From NCBI RefSeq assembly GCF_041897535.1, contig NZ_CP169217.1, forward strand, positions 4,216,001 through 4,280,000: a stretch of DNA of 64,000 nucleotides, read 5' to 3'. Both the position numbers and the translations under genes were made by a program. The notes below the pieces were generated by a model, which searched no databases, had not been told where the DNA came from, and saw only the letters and a program-made list of their open reading frames with translations. Positions 1 through 8,365 of the stretch are shown here, in pieces (positions within the stretch are counted from its first letter, which is position 1; every line of letters starts with the position of its first letter). The stretch comes from Methylomicrobium lacus_A. Lineage in GTDB: Bacteria > Pseudomonadota > Gammaproteobacteria > Methylococcales > Methylomonadaceae.

Positions 1-1128
1 TGCGGGCAGGGCTGGGGCATCAATCCGGACATCGGCGGCATGCGAATCTTTGAAACGATGCGGCAAACCGAGCCGGATTTTTTCATCCATTGCGGCGACA
101 GCATCTATGCGGACAGTCCGATTCAGGCGTCTCAGGTCGTGCCGCAGACCGGCGAAATCTGGCGCAACCTGGTGATTCCGGAAGTCACCAAGGTCGCCGA
201 AACGCTGGACGAGTTCCGCGGCCGCTATAAATACAACCTGCTCGATCACAATTTGCGCCGGTTCAACGCGGAAGTGCCGACCGTCTGGCTCTGGGACGAT
301 CATGAAATCACCAACAACTGGTCGCCGGCCAAAGATCTGGACGACGATCCGCGCTACAGCGAAAAAGCGATCGCCAGGCTGGTCGAACGGGGCAGAAAAG
401 CCGCGCTCGAATATGCGCCGATGCGTTTGGCGCCCGCCGATTCGGCGCGGCGCATTTACCGTAAACTGTCTTACGGACCCTTGCTCGACGTGTTCGTGTT
501 GGATATGCGTTCGTACCGTAGCGGTAACGATCACAATCGCCAGGCCCAGGCGGACGTCGATACCGCCTATCTGGGCCGCGAGCAATTGCATTGGCTGAAA
601 GCCGAGCTGAAAAATTCGGCCGCGGTCTGGAAGGTGGTCGCGGCGGACATGCCGCTCGGTTTGGAATCGCGCGACGGTGTCGATCCGCTGAACCGGGCGC
701 AATTCGACAGTGTTGCGAACGGCGACGGCCCCGTGCTTGGGCGTGAGTTCGAACTGGCCGAACTGCTGGCGTTCATCAAACAGGAAGGGGTTCGCAACAC
801 GGTCTGGCTGACCGCCGACGTGCATTACGCGGCCGCGCATTTTTACGATCCGGCCAAGGCCCGTTGCAAGGATTTCGAACCGTTCTGGGAGTTTGTCGCC
901 GGCCCCTTGAATGCGGGCAGCTTCGGGCCGCATGAGCTCGACGATACCTTCGGTCCGCAAGTGATCTTTCAAAAGGCCGCACCCGAACCTAATTTGTCGC
1001 CCTTGTTCGGCTTGCAGTCCTTCGGCCAAGTCGATATCGACGGCGACAGCCGGGTGATGACGGTGTCATTAAAAGATATCGACGGCGTTACACTGTTTGC
1101 GCAAGACCTCATGCCATCGCCTACGTGA
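1..1128 (+). CDS. PhoD-like alkaline phosphatase/phosphodiesterase, 5' end outside the window
   Basis: The reading frame is open from base 1, so the Met codon at 40 is internal and the N-terminus is missing. The visible part (about 375 residues) has the PhoD-type metallophosphatase pattern: WGINPD and GGMRIFETM near the start, the metal-binding HCGDSIYAD, WDDHEITNN (a metal-binding Asp-Asp-His cluster) around residue 100, and TADVHYAAAHFYDP towards the end. Such enzymes release phosphate from mono- or diesters and are usually exported, but the signal sequence cannot be seen here. The stop is followed by about 130 bases before the tRNA genes. The family call is firm and the substrate is unknown. 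Confidence 0.85.
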   Translation, partial: CGQGWGINPDIGGMRIFETMRQTEPDFFIHCGDSIYADSPIQASQVVPQTGEIWRNLVIPEVTKVAETLDEFRGRYKYNLLDHNLRRFNAEVPTVWLWDDHEITNNWSPAKDLDDDPRYSEKAIARLVERGRKAALEYAPMRLAPADSARRIYRKLSYGPLLDVFVLDMRSYRSGNDHNRQAQADVDTAYLGREQLHWLKAELKNSAAVWKVVAADMPLGLESRDGVDPLNRAQFDSVANGDGPVLGREFELAELLAFIKQEGVRNTVWLTADVHYAAAHFYDPAKARCKDFEPFWEFVAGPLNAGSFGPHELDDTFGPQVIFQKAAPEPNLSPLFGLQSFGQVDIDGDSRVMTVSLKDIDGVTLFAQDLMPSPT

Positions 1129-1259
1129 TATCGGCACGGAGACTGAAGTATTCAATAGGCGTTGATTCATAAGGCTATTTTATTTGCTTCGAATAAATAA
1201 ATAATTTTCTATTGACGCGTGTTCGATTATCGGGTTAAATATGCGTTTTTTGCAGGCAT

Positions 1260-1335
1260 GCCCAGGTAGCTCAGTCGGTAGAGCAAAGGACTGAAAATCC
1301 TTGTGTCGACAGTTCGATTCTGTCCCTGGGCACCA
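1260..1335 (+). tRNA. tRNA-Phe (GAA), first copy
   Basis: A 76-nt cloverleaf. The acceptor stem GCCCAGG pairs with CCTGGGC, the D-arm is GCTC..GAGC, the anticodon loop CTGAAAA has GAA at positions 34-36, the T-arm contains TTCGATT, and an encoded ACCA ends the gene. It is flanked by a perfect 12-base inverted repeat, GTTTTTTGCAGG (1245-1256) and CCTGCAAAAAAC (1338-1349), which could hold the precursor ends together. Confidence 0.97.
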
Positions 1336-1387
1336 TTCCTGCAAAAAACTCAGTTAGGTTTATCCCCAGGCTGTACGATCAGCCATT

Positions 1388-1463
1388 GCCCAGGTAGCTC
1401 AGTCGGTAGAGCAAAGGACTGAAAATCCTTGTGTCGACAGTTCGATTCTGTCCCTGGGCACCA
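1388..1463 (+). tRNA. tRNA-Phe (GAA), second identical copy
   Basis: The same 76-nt sequence as the copy at 1260-1335, again with encoded ACCA and GAA anticodon, separated from it by 52 bases. The second copy lacks the 12-base flanking inverted repeat. A T-run (1464-1469) follows directly, without a clear hairpin of its own. The two are probably one transcript arising from a tandem duplication. Confidence 0.97.
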
Positions 1464-1661
1464 TTTTTTGCTTCAAAGCGTTTTTAGCCCTTGTTGCCGA
1501 GTCCTATTGCTCTATATAATACGGGCAAGCTTTGCGACAGGCTAATCCGTCGAACTTCCGATTTTCCCGTGTGATTTTTTTTGCGGCTAGCGCCAATCGG
1601 CTTTGGTCGTCCGGAAAACTCGCAGTCCGCATCCCCGCCTTCGCTCTCCGTGCCTTGCCGC

Positions 1662-1874
1662 ATGGATTCCTTTCATTCAGATAGCTCCCCAGCGATGATG
1701 ACGGAACAATCGACATTCCATCCAGAACAGCACGAGCGGCCGGAACCGACCGGCTCTCAGCAGCCCGGGTTCCCCTTGTCCTCATCCCCTAGCGCAGAAG
1801 TCGGCGGCTTTGCAGGCCCCGAGCCGACCCGTTACGGCGACTGGGAAAAAAACGGCCGCTGCATCGATTTTTAA
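1662..1874 (+). CDS. SdhAF4-like succinate dehydrogenase assembly factor (DUF1674)
   Basis: A short protein whose C-terminus carries the DUF1674/SDHAF4 signature: GGFAGPEPTRYGDWEKNGR followed by CIDF as the last residues. In mitochondria and bacteria this family binds the flavinylated SdhA subunit during complex II assembly. It lies 26 bases upstream of sdhC on the same strand, which fits. The N-terminal half is low-complexity and the start is unsure: Met at 1662 gives 70 residues, with alternatives at 1695 and 1698, none with a good ribosome binding site. The longer frame from 1581 is unlikely to be translated in full. Confidence 0.75.
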   Translation: MDSFHSDSSPAMMTEQSTFHPEQHERPEPTGSQQPGFPLSSSPSAEVGGFAGPEPTRYGDWEKNGRCIDF

Positions 1875-1900
1875 TCCTTCCTCCACTCCGGAACAAGCCC

Positions 1901-2287
1901 ATGAGCGCGCAACCGCAAAGACCGCTTTCGCCCCATCTGCAAGTCTATAAGCTGCCGTTGACCGGCATCCTGTCGATCACTCACCGGATGACCGGCGTGC
2001 TGCTGTCGTTCGGCCTGCTGTATGTCGTCTATCTGCTGTCCGCGCTGGCTTCGGGGCCGGAGGGCTATGCTGCGCTACAGGCGTTCGCCTCCACCTGGTG
2101 GATGCGCTGCTTGAGTTGGGGTTTCATCTATGCGCTGTTTTTTCATTTGTGCCATGGCGTCAGGCATTTGATCTGGGATGCGGGCCGGGGGTTCGAACTC
2201 GAAACGCTGAACCGCCATGCCTGGATCGAACTGGCGGCCTCGCTCGTGTTGACGCTGGTTTCTTTTGTTCTGTTGAGTGCGGATTAG
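1901..2287 (+). CDS. sdhC: Succinate dehydrogenase cytochrome b556 subunit
   Basis: 128 residues, the usual length of SdhC. It begins with RPLSPHLQVYKLPLTGILSITHRMTG, the SdhC family start, where the Ser and Arg of SITHR line the quinone site. Three membrane helices follow, and HLCHGVRHLIWD carries the haem-ligand His region. It anchors complex II in the inner membrane and helps bind haem b and ubiquinone. The operon continues with sdhD after 3 bases. Confidence 0.95.
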   Translation: MSAQPQRPLSPHLQVYKLPLTGILSITHRMTGVLLSFGLLYVVYLLSALASGPEGYAALQAFASTWWMRCLSWGFIYALFFHLCHGVRHLIWDAGRGFELETLNRHAWIELAASLVLTLVSFVLLSAD

Positions 2288-2290
2288 CTT

Positions 2291-2671
2291 ATGAAATTTC
2301 GAACGCCTTTAACGAGGGCTCGCGGATTGGGTTCGGCGAAATCCGGGACGACGCACTGGTGGATGCAGCGGGTCACCGCGGCCGCGCTGATTCCGCTATC
2401 TTACTGGCTGATCAAGCTGATCGATCTCGGCGCGAGTGCGCCTTATGCGGAAACCCAGGCCTGGCTGGCCGCGCCCTTGAATATGGTCGGCGTGCTGGCC
2501 TTTATCGCGGCGGCTTTTTACCATGCGGGGCTGGGCCTTCGCGTCGTGATCGAAGACTATGTCGGCCACGAAGGCTGCAAGATCGTATCGATCTGGCTGG
2601 TCAATCTGGCCTTGGTTTTGCTCGCGCTGACGGCGTTGTTAGCCGTATTTCGCTCTATTCAAGTTGGATGA
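2291..2671 (+). CDS. sdhD: Succinate dehydrogenase membrane anchor subunit
   Basis: 126 residues. The start LTRARGLGSAKSGTTHWWMQR is the typical SdhD amphipathic N-terminus with the conserved Ser/Gly and HWW..R. Three hydrophobic helices follow, with YHAGLGLRVVIEDYV in helix II carrying the haem and quinone-site residues. It is the second membrane anchor of complex II, placed 3 bases after sdhC and 3 bases before sdhA, so the four subunits should be made from one transcript. Confidence 0.94.
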   Translation: MKFRTPLTRARGLGSAKSGTTHWWMQRVTAAALIPLSYWLIKLIDLGASAPYAETQAWLAAPLNMVGVLAFIAAAFYHAGLGLRVVIEDYVGHEGCKIVSIWLVNLALVLLALTALLAVFRSIQVG

Positions 2672-2674
2672 TTC

Positions 2675-4459
2675 ATGACGGCTTCTTACAAGATTATTGA
2701 ACACACCTATGACGTGGTGGTGGTCGGCGCCGGCGGCGCGGGCCTTCGGGCGACTTTCGGCATGGCCGAGAAAAACCTGAAGACGGCCTGTATCACGAAG
2801 GTATTTCCGACCCGCAGCCATACGGTCGCGGCGCAGGGCGGCATCAGCGCGGCGCTCGGCAACGCCGGCGAAGACGACTGGCGCTTTCATATGTACGACA
2901 CGATCAAGGGTTCCGACTGGCTCGGCGATCAGGACGCGATCGAATACATGTGCCGGGAGGCGATGCCGGCGGTGATCGAACTCGAACATTACGGCGTGCC
3001 GTTTTCACGGACGCCGGAAGGCAAGATCTATCAGCGCGCATTCGGCGGCATGACCACCCATTACGGCAAGGGCCGGGCACTGCGCACCTGCGCGGCGGCG
3101 GACAAGACCGGCCATGCGATCCTGCACACCCTGTATCAGCAGGCGTTGAAGCACAATGCCGAATTTTTCGTCGAATACATCGCGCTCGATTTGATCATGG
3201 AAGACGGCGTCTGCCGGGGCGTCTTGGCCTGGTGCCTGGACGACGGCTCGCTGCATCTGTTCAAGGCGCATGCGACCGTGCTTGCGACCGGCGGTTACGG
3301 GCGCAGCTATTTTTCCTGCACCTCCGCGCACACGGTCACCGGTGACGGCAACGCGATGGTGCTGCGCGCGGGTCTGCCGTTGCAGGACATGGAATTCGTG
3401 CAGTTTCACCCGACCGGCATTTACGGCTCCGGTTGCCTGATCACCGAAGGGGTCAGAGGCGAGGGCGGTTATCTGACCAATTCGGAGGGCGAGCGCTTCA
3501 TGGAGCGCTATGCGCCGTCCGCGCGCGATCTGGCTTCACGCGACATCGTCAGTCGGGCGATGACGATCGAGATCAACGAGGGCCGAGGCGTCGGCAGGCT
3601 GAAGGATCATATCTATCTGCACATCGAACATCTCGATCCCGCGATCATTCACGAACGCTTGCCCGGTATCGCCGAAACCTCGCGCATCTTCGCCGGCGTC
3701 GATGTGACCAAGGAGCCGATCCCGGTCCTGCCGACCGTGCATTACAACATGGGCGGCATCCCGACCAACTACCGGACCGAGGTGGTGACCCTGAAGGACG
3801 GCAATCCCGACCATGTGGTGCCGGGCCTGATGGCGATCGGCGAGGCGGCCTGCGTGTCGGTACACGGCGCGAACCGGCTCGGCTCGAATTCCCTGCTCGA
3901 CATCATCGTGTTCGGCCGCTCCGCCGCGATTCGCTGCGCCCAATTGATCAAGCCGGGTGATGCGCACAAACCGCTGCGCGGGGATGCGGCCGATCAGGCG
4001 ATCGCGCGTTTCGACAAGATCCGCCACGCGCAGGGCAGCCGTCCGACCGCCGACATTCGCCTGGACATGCAGAAAACGATGCAAACGAAGGCGGCCGTGT
4101 TTAGGACCCAATCGACGCTCGACGAAGGCATCGAGGCGATGGGCGAGATTCGCGCCTCGTTCGCGGATGTCGGCCTGAAAGACCGTTCGCTGATCTGGAA
4201 TACCGATCTGGTCGAGACGCTGGAACTGGACAATCTGTTGAGTCAGGCCCAGGTCACGATCACCGCGGCCGGCAACCGCAAGGAGAGCCGCGGCGGCCAC
4301 GCCCGCGAGGATTATCCGGGCCGCGACGACCCGAACTGGCTGAAGCACACCTTGACCTGGACCGAAGGTAATCGGGTCAAGATCGATTACCGCCCGGTGC
4401 ATCTTTTCACCCTGACCGACGAAGTCGAGGTTTTTCCACCCAAAGAGAGGATCTATTGA
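2675..4459 (+). CDS. sdhA: Succinate dehydrogenase flavoprotein subunit
   Basis: 594 residues, full length. The N-terminal dinucleotide fold has VVVGAGGAGLRA, and RSHTVAAQGGIS contains the His that carries covalent FAD. HPTGIYGSG and TEGVRGEGGYL belong to the active-site region, and PVLPTVHYNMGGIPTN is the capping/substrate motif. It oxidises succinate to fumarate and passes electrons to SdhB. The C-terminal RGGHAREDYPGRDD is the conserved fumarate reductase-type end. The TGA stop overlaps the sdhB ATG by one base, so the two subunits are translationally coupled. Confidence 0.97.
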   Translation: MTASYKIIEHTYDVVVVGAGGAGLRATFGMAEKNLKTACITKVFPTRSHTVAAQGGISAALGNAGEDDWRFHMYDTIKGSDWLGDQDAIEYMCREAMPAVIELEHYGVPFSRTPEGKIYQRAFGGMTTHYGKGRALRTCAAADKTGHAILHTLYQQALKHNAEFFVEYIALDLIMEDGVCRGVLAWCLDDGSLHLFKAHATVLATGGYGRSYFSCTSAHTVTGDGNAMVLRAGLPLQDMEFVQFHPTGIYGSGCLITEGVRGEGGYLTNSEGERFMERYAPSARDLASRDIVSRAMTIEINEGRGVGRLKDHIYLHIEHLDPAIIHERLPGIAETSRIFAGVDVTKEPIPVLPTVHYNMGGIPTNYRTEVVTLKDGNPDHVVPGLMAIGEAACVSVHGANRLGSNSLLDIIVFGRSAAIRCAQLIKPGDAHKPLRGDAADQAIARFDKIRHAQGSRPTADIRLDMQKTMQTKAAVFRTQSTLDEGIEAMGEIRASFADVGLKDRSLIWNTDLVETLELDNLLSQAQVTITAAGNRKESRGGHAREDYPGRDDPNWLKHTLTWTEGNRVKIDYRPVHLFTLTDEVEVFPPKERIY

Positions 4460-5244
4460 TGGCCGAATTCACCCTGCCGCTTAACTCGCGCATCACTCAA
4501 GGAAAAACCTATCCGGCGCCCAAAGGCACGAAAGCGATTCGCCGTTTCGAGATTTACCGCTGGGACCCGGACAGCGGCGAGAATCCGCGTATCGATATAT
4601 ATGAGCTCGACAAGGAACACTGCGGCACGATGGTGCTGGATGCGATCATCAAGATCAAGAACGAGATCGACAGCGCCTTGACCTTCCGCCGCTCCTGCCG
4701 GGAAGGCGTCTGCGGTTCCTGCGCGATGAACGTGAACGGCAAGAATACGCTGGCCTGCACGAAGGCGATCGACTCCTATCCCGACACGATACGGATTTAT
4801 CCGCTGCCGCATGCGCAGGTGGTCAAAGACCTGGTGCCCGATCTGACCCATTTTTTCGCGCAATACGCCTCGATCAAGCCCTGGATCGAGACCCAAACCC
4901 CGCCGCCCGCCGACAGCGAGCGCCTGCAAAGCCACGAGGACCGCGCCAAGCTGGACGGACTGTACGATTGCGTGCTGTGCGCCTGCTGTTCGACGAGCTG
5001 CCCGAGCTACTGGTGGAACAGCGAACGCTATCTCGGCCCCGCGGTCTTGCTGCAGGCCTATCGCTGGATCGCCGACAGCCGCGACGAGAACACCGGCGAA
5101 CGCCTCGACGCTCTGGAGGATCCGTTCAAGCTGTACCGTTGCCATACGATCATGAACTGTACCGATACCTGTCCGAAAGGCTTGAATCCGGCCAAGGCGA
5201 TCGCGGAAATCAAAAAACTGCTGGTGCAACGGCAAGAAGGTTGA
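4459..5244 (+). CDS. sdhB: Succinate dehydrogenase iron-sulfur subunit
   Basis: 261 residues from the ATG at 4459, which overlaps the sdhA stop by one base. All three clusters are visible: CREGVCGSCAMNVNG plus LAC for the 2Fe-2S centre, CVLCACCSTSCPSYWWN for the 4Fe-4S centre, and CHTIMNCTDTCPKGLNPAK for the 3Fe-4S centre. It carries electrons from SdhA to ubiquinone. A TTG three bases upstream is in frame but unlikely to be the start. Its stop overlaps the sdhE ATG. Confidence 0.96.
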   Translation: MAEFTLPLNSRITQGKTYPAPKGTKAIRRFEIYRWDPDSGENPRIDIYELDKEHCGTMVLDAIIKIKNEIDSALTFRRSCREGVCGSCAMNVNGKNTLACTKAIDSYPDTIRIYPLPHAQVVKDLVPDLTHFFAQYASIKPWIETQTPPPADSERLQSHEDRAKLDGLYDCVLCACCSTSCPSYWWNSERYLGPAVLLQAYRWIADSRDENTGERLDALEDPFKLYRCHTIMNCTDTCPKGLNPAKAIAEIKKLLVQRQEG

Positions 5245-5510
5245 TGCGTTCGTTCGAGAAGCTGAAGTGGCGATGCCGGCGCGGCGTTGTCGAACTGGAC
5301 ATTTTGCTGCTGCACTTTCTGGAAAACGGCTATTTGCAGGCGAGTGGTGATGAGCAGGCCCAATTTGTCGACTTGTTGACTTGGGAAGACGACGAATTGC
5401 TGAGTGTTTTGGTCGGCGGGAAAGCGCCGGATGCTCAGGGTTTTGATATCTTGATCGCCAAGATCAGAAACCTCGCGGGGGGCGCTTATCCGGGCGGACT
5501 CGGCCATTGA
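5244..5510 (+). CDS. sdhE: SdhE FAD assembly factor (YgfY family)
   Basis: 88 residues starting at the ATG that overlaps the sdhB stop. The family motif RRGVVELD (canonical RGxxELD) lies near residue 12, followed by a small helical bundle with the typical end LLTWEDDELLSVLVGG. SdhE promotes covalent attachment of FAD to SdhA. With the SDHAF4-like gene at the front, this operon encodes two flavinylation or assembly helpers around the four structural subunits. Confidence 0.92.
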   Translation: MRSFEKLKWRCRRGVVELDILLLHFLENGYLQASGDEQAQFVDLLTWEDDELLSVLVGGKAPDAQGFDILIAKIRNLAGGAYPGGLGH

Positions 5511-5644
5511 TCAAGCGCCGCAGAAGTGCGACGCGGAACTCGTCCTCAATTTATTCGCATGGATTCGCCGCATAGTATTCTTTGTGATAAAGTTTTTTCA
5601 GATTTTTCACCTCTTTCTAACACTATCGCAAATGGAGACTGTGC

Positions 5645-7054
5645 ATGGCACTGCAAATATTCCGGACTAAACGGATCGAGACTGATCTGGAAACCGATTT
5701 GGGACTGAAGCGCTGTTTAACGGCATGGGATTTGGCCTTTCTCGGTATCGGCGCGATCATCGGTACGGGGATATTCGTACTGACCGGCATCGCCGCCGCG
5801 ACGCAATCAGGGCCTGCGGTCGTATTATCGTTCATCGTCGCGGGTTTCGCCTGCACCTTCGCCGCGCTGTCCTATGCGGAACTGGCGGCCGCGGTCGGCG
5901 GCTGCGGCAGCGCATACGGCTATAGCTATGCGGCATTCGGCGAGTTGATCGCCTGGATCATCGGCTGGGACTTGCTTTTGGAGTACGGCATTTCGGTCGC
6001 GGCCGTCGCGAACGGCTGGGCGGGTTATTTCAATAACGCGCTGGAAGCGATCGGTTTAGCGCTGCCGGAAGCGCTGACCAAGGCGCCGAAACTCGGCGGC
6101 CTGATCAACCTGCCGGCCTTTCTGATCATTCTGATCCTGATGGGGCTTTTGATCATCGGCGTCAAACAGAGTGCAAAAGCGAATAATGCGATGGTTTTCG
6201 TCAAGCTGGTCACGATCACGGTATTTATCGCGGTCGCACTGTTTAACGTGAACCCGGACAATTGGCATCCTTTCATGCCTTTCGGCTGGTTTGAGACCCT
6301 GCCCGACGGCAAGACCACCGGCGTCCTGGCCGGCGCATCGATCGTGTTTTTTGCCTATGTCGGTTTCGACGCGGTATCGACCGCGGCCGAAGAAGCCCAA
6401 AATCCGCAGCGCGATCTGCCGTTCGGTATCGTTTCATCGCTGATATTTTGCACGCTCATTTACATCCTGGTATCGGGTCTTCTGACCGGCGTGGTGCCCT
6501 ATACCGAGTTGAACGTGTCTTCACCGGTCGCCCACGCACTCAAATTAGTTGGCATCAACTGGGCGTCGGCGTTGATTTCGACCGGCGTGATCGCGGGGCT
6601 GACCACCGTGATGCTGGTGCTGTATTACGCACTGACGCGGATCATTTTCGCGATGTCGCGGGACGGTCTGCTGTCTCCGTTTTTTAACGTGGTCAATTCG
6701 ACGACGCAAACGCCGGTGCGGGTGATCGTGATCTGCGGCGTGGTGATGGCGTTGATCGCCGGCTTCATGCCGCTCGGCGATCTGGCGGAACTCGTCAATA
6801 TCGGCACGCTGGCGGCGTTCGTGCTCGTCTGTCTGGGCGTGATCGTGCTGCGCATCACGCAGCCGGATATCAAGCGCCCTTTCAGTACGCCTTTTAGCCC
6901 CTTGTTTCCGATTCTCGGCATGATTTCATGCGGCGCGCTGATGGCGTTTTTGCCGGCGCTGACCTGGCTGCGGTTTATTGTCTGGCTCGCGCTGGGATTG
7001 ATCGTGTATTTCAGTTACTCGATGCACCACAGCAAGCTGCGGCAGGCGTCCTAA
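5645..7054 (+). CDS. APC-family amino acid permease (cationic amino acid transporter type)
   Basis: 469 residues with about 12 membrane helices. The family pattern appears at the N-terminus: LKRCLTAWDLAFLGIGAIIG then GTGIFVLTG (unwound helix 1, substrate carboxylate site), and FVAYVGFDAV-like FFAYVGFDAVSTAAEEAQNP in helix 6. This matches the YfnA/CAT type of amino acid-polyamine-organocation transporters. Substrate cannot be told. AAATGGAGA precedes the ATG closely. The TAA stop at 7052-7054 is exactly the target site duplicated by the IS that begins at 7055, so the coding sequence is undamaged but separated from its original 3' region. Confidence 0.88.
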   Translation: MALQIFRTKRIETDLETDLGLKRCLTAWDLAFLGIGAIIGTGIFVLTGIAAATQSGPAVVLSFIVAGFACTFAALSYAELAAAVGGCGSAYGYSYAAFGELIAWIIGWDLLLEYGISVAAVANGWAGYFNNALEAIGLALPEALTKAPKLGGLINLPAFLIILILMGLLIIGVKQSAKANNAMVFVKLVTITVFIAVALFNVNPDNWHPFMPFGWFETLPDGKTTGVLAGASIVFFAYVGFDAVSTAAEEAQNPQRDLPFGIVSSLIFCTLIYILVSGLLTGVVPYTELNVSSPVAHALKLVGINWASALISTGVIAGLTTVMLVLYYALTRIIFAMSRDGLLSPFFNVVNSTTQTPVRVIVICGVVMALIAGFMPLGDLAELVNIGTLAAFVLVCLGVIVLRITQPDIKRPFSTPFSPLFPILGMISCGALMAFLPALTWLRFIVWLALGLIVYFSYSMHHSKLRQAS

Positions 7055-8249
7055 GAGGGTGTAGACAAAATAAAGTAAAATAGGAGGCTTCTAGAATTAT
7101 ATCAAAAAGTCGAGTGATGAAGCGTAGCGGCCGACCTGCCAAAATAACCGCTGGGGATTTAGAGATACTCAAGGAACTGACCGCGGAGAAACCAACGGCG
7201 ACATTGGAAGAACTGGTCAAAGCCTTTCAGGAGCGCACTTCGCGCTGCGTCCACGGCGCCACGTTACGCAAAGCGCTGACGGCCGCGGGCATCCAGCGGA
7301 TAAAACCGGCAAAGCGTTCGGCGGCGATTGGTAAGACGGCGGATGCTAAGCTCAAACGGTATGGTTATCAGGAACGCCATCGTCAGCCAGTGCAAGACGA
7401 ACGCTATGCGAGTTCGCTGACGGATGCGGAATGGGCGCTGGTGCAAGACTTGTTCGAGCCTGAAGGCGGACGGGGAGTGCCGGAGAAGGTGTCGCGACGC
7501 ACCATGGTCGATGCGTGTTGCTATGTCGTCCGCACGGGCTGTGCGTGGCGCTTGTTGCCGAAAGATTTCCCGCATTGGGATAACGTCTACAAAACCTTCC
7601 GGCGCTGGAGCGCACAAGGTCGTTTCGAGGCCATGCACGATCGTCTGCGGCAGATGTGGCGTGTGCGCGAAGGGCGGGAAGAGGAGCCCAGCGCCGCGGT
7701 TTTGGATGCGCAAAGCACGCGCAGTTCGCCGCAGGGCGGGCCTTCCGGTTACGACGCCGGCAAAAAGGTCAAAGGCCGCAAACGCAATCTTGTGGTCGAT
7801 ACCTTAGGGCTCGTCTTGGCCATCAGCGTATGTGCCGCCAGTCTGCAAGATCGCGATGCCGGCACCGAGGCGATCGCCCGTGCTGCTGCCAAGTACCCGA
7901 CCGTGCAACGCCTGTTTGTCGATTCGGCTTATGCCGGGCAATGGGCGGCTACGGTCCAGCAACAGCACGGCGTCACGGTGGAAGTCGTTCGCCATCCGGC
8001 GAATCGGAATGTAGGACGGTGGGCGCAAGCCGGTCAGCACGATTTGTTCCCTGAAACGTTGACCACCGGCTTCACCGTGTTGCCTAAACGTTGGGTGGTC
8101 GAGCGTACCCACGCCTGGAACGAGCGCGCCCGCCGCCTGATCATGCATCACGACCGCCTGACCGATGTCTCTGAAGCCTGGGTTTGGCTCGCCGAAGCGA
8201 GAATTCTCGCCAGTCGGCTGACAGGGTAGTTTATTTTGTCTACACCCTC
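7055..8249 (+). mobile_element. IS5-family insertion sequence, complete
   Basis: 1195 bp bounded by 20-bp perfect terminal inverted repeats: GAGGGTGTAGACAAAATAAA at 7055-7074 and its complement at 8230-8249. TAA lies directly outside both ends (7052-7054 and 8250-8252), a 3-bp target duplication of the TNA kind seen with IS5-family elements. It contains one intact transposase gene and looks recently inserted. Confidence 0.93.
7114..8229 (+). CDS. IS5-family DDE transposase
   Basis: 371 residues from GTG 7114, or 370 from the ATG at 7117. Residues 5-65 form an added helix-turn-helix region (RPAKITAGDLEILKELT). Residues 98-180 match the N-terminal domain of IS5-type transposases (LTDAEWALVQDLFEP). 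The RNase H-fold catalytic triad is visible as D198 (VLDAQSTR), D270 (LFVDSAYAG) and E330 (WVVERTHAW), with the IS402-like GGPSGYDAGKKVKGRK. The reading frame is whole and fills the space between the inverted repeats, so the element may still be active. Confidence 0.94.
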   Translation: MMKRSGRPAKITAGDLEILKELTAEKPTATLEELVKAFQERTSRCVHGATLRKALTAAGIQRIKPAKRSAAIGKTADAKLKRYGYQERHRQPVQDERYASSLTDAEWALVQDLFEPEGGRGVPEKVSRRTMVDACCYVVRTGCAWRLLPKDFPHWDNVYKTFRRWSAQGRFEAMHDRLRQMWRVREGREEEPSAAVLDAQSTRSSPQGGPSGYDAGKKVKGRKRNLVVDTLGLVLAISVCAASLQDRDAGTEAIARAAAKYPTVQRLFVDSAYAGQWAATVQQQHGVTVEVVRHPANRNVGRWAQAGQHDLFPETLTTGFTVLPKRWVVERTHAWNERARRLIMHHDRLTDVSEAWVWLAEARILASRLTG

Positions 8250-8287
8250 TAAGGATTCGATTAAAAATAACTTCCTTGTGTCACCAC

Positions 8288-8320
8288 AGACCCGCCAGGG
8301 TTTTAAAACCTGGCGGGTCT
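8288..8320. terminator. Strong palindrome, probable bidirectional terminator
   Basis: Arms AGACCCGCCAGG (8288-8299) and CCTGGCGGGTCT (8309-8320) form a 12-bp perfect stem around GTTTTAAAA. A T-run lies at 8332-8337. The site sits between the end of the IS and the end of the convergent nhaD gene, where the original terminator of the permease would be. A REP-like repeated palindrome is the alternative. Confidence 0.6.
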
Positions 8321-8365
8321 CGACCCTAAAATTTTTTCCGATTGTCGATTAGGTGGTCACTGGCA

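Noticed and set aside
3005..4402. Long antisense frames over sdhA, sdhB and groEL
   Set aside because: They are codon-bias shadows: no motifs, high Arg/Ala/His content, and they lie opposite certain genes.
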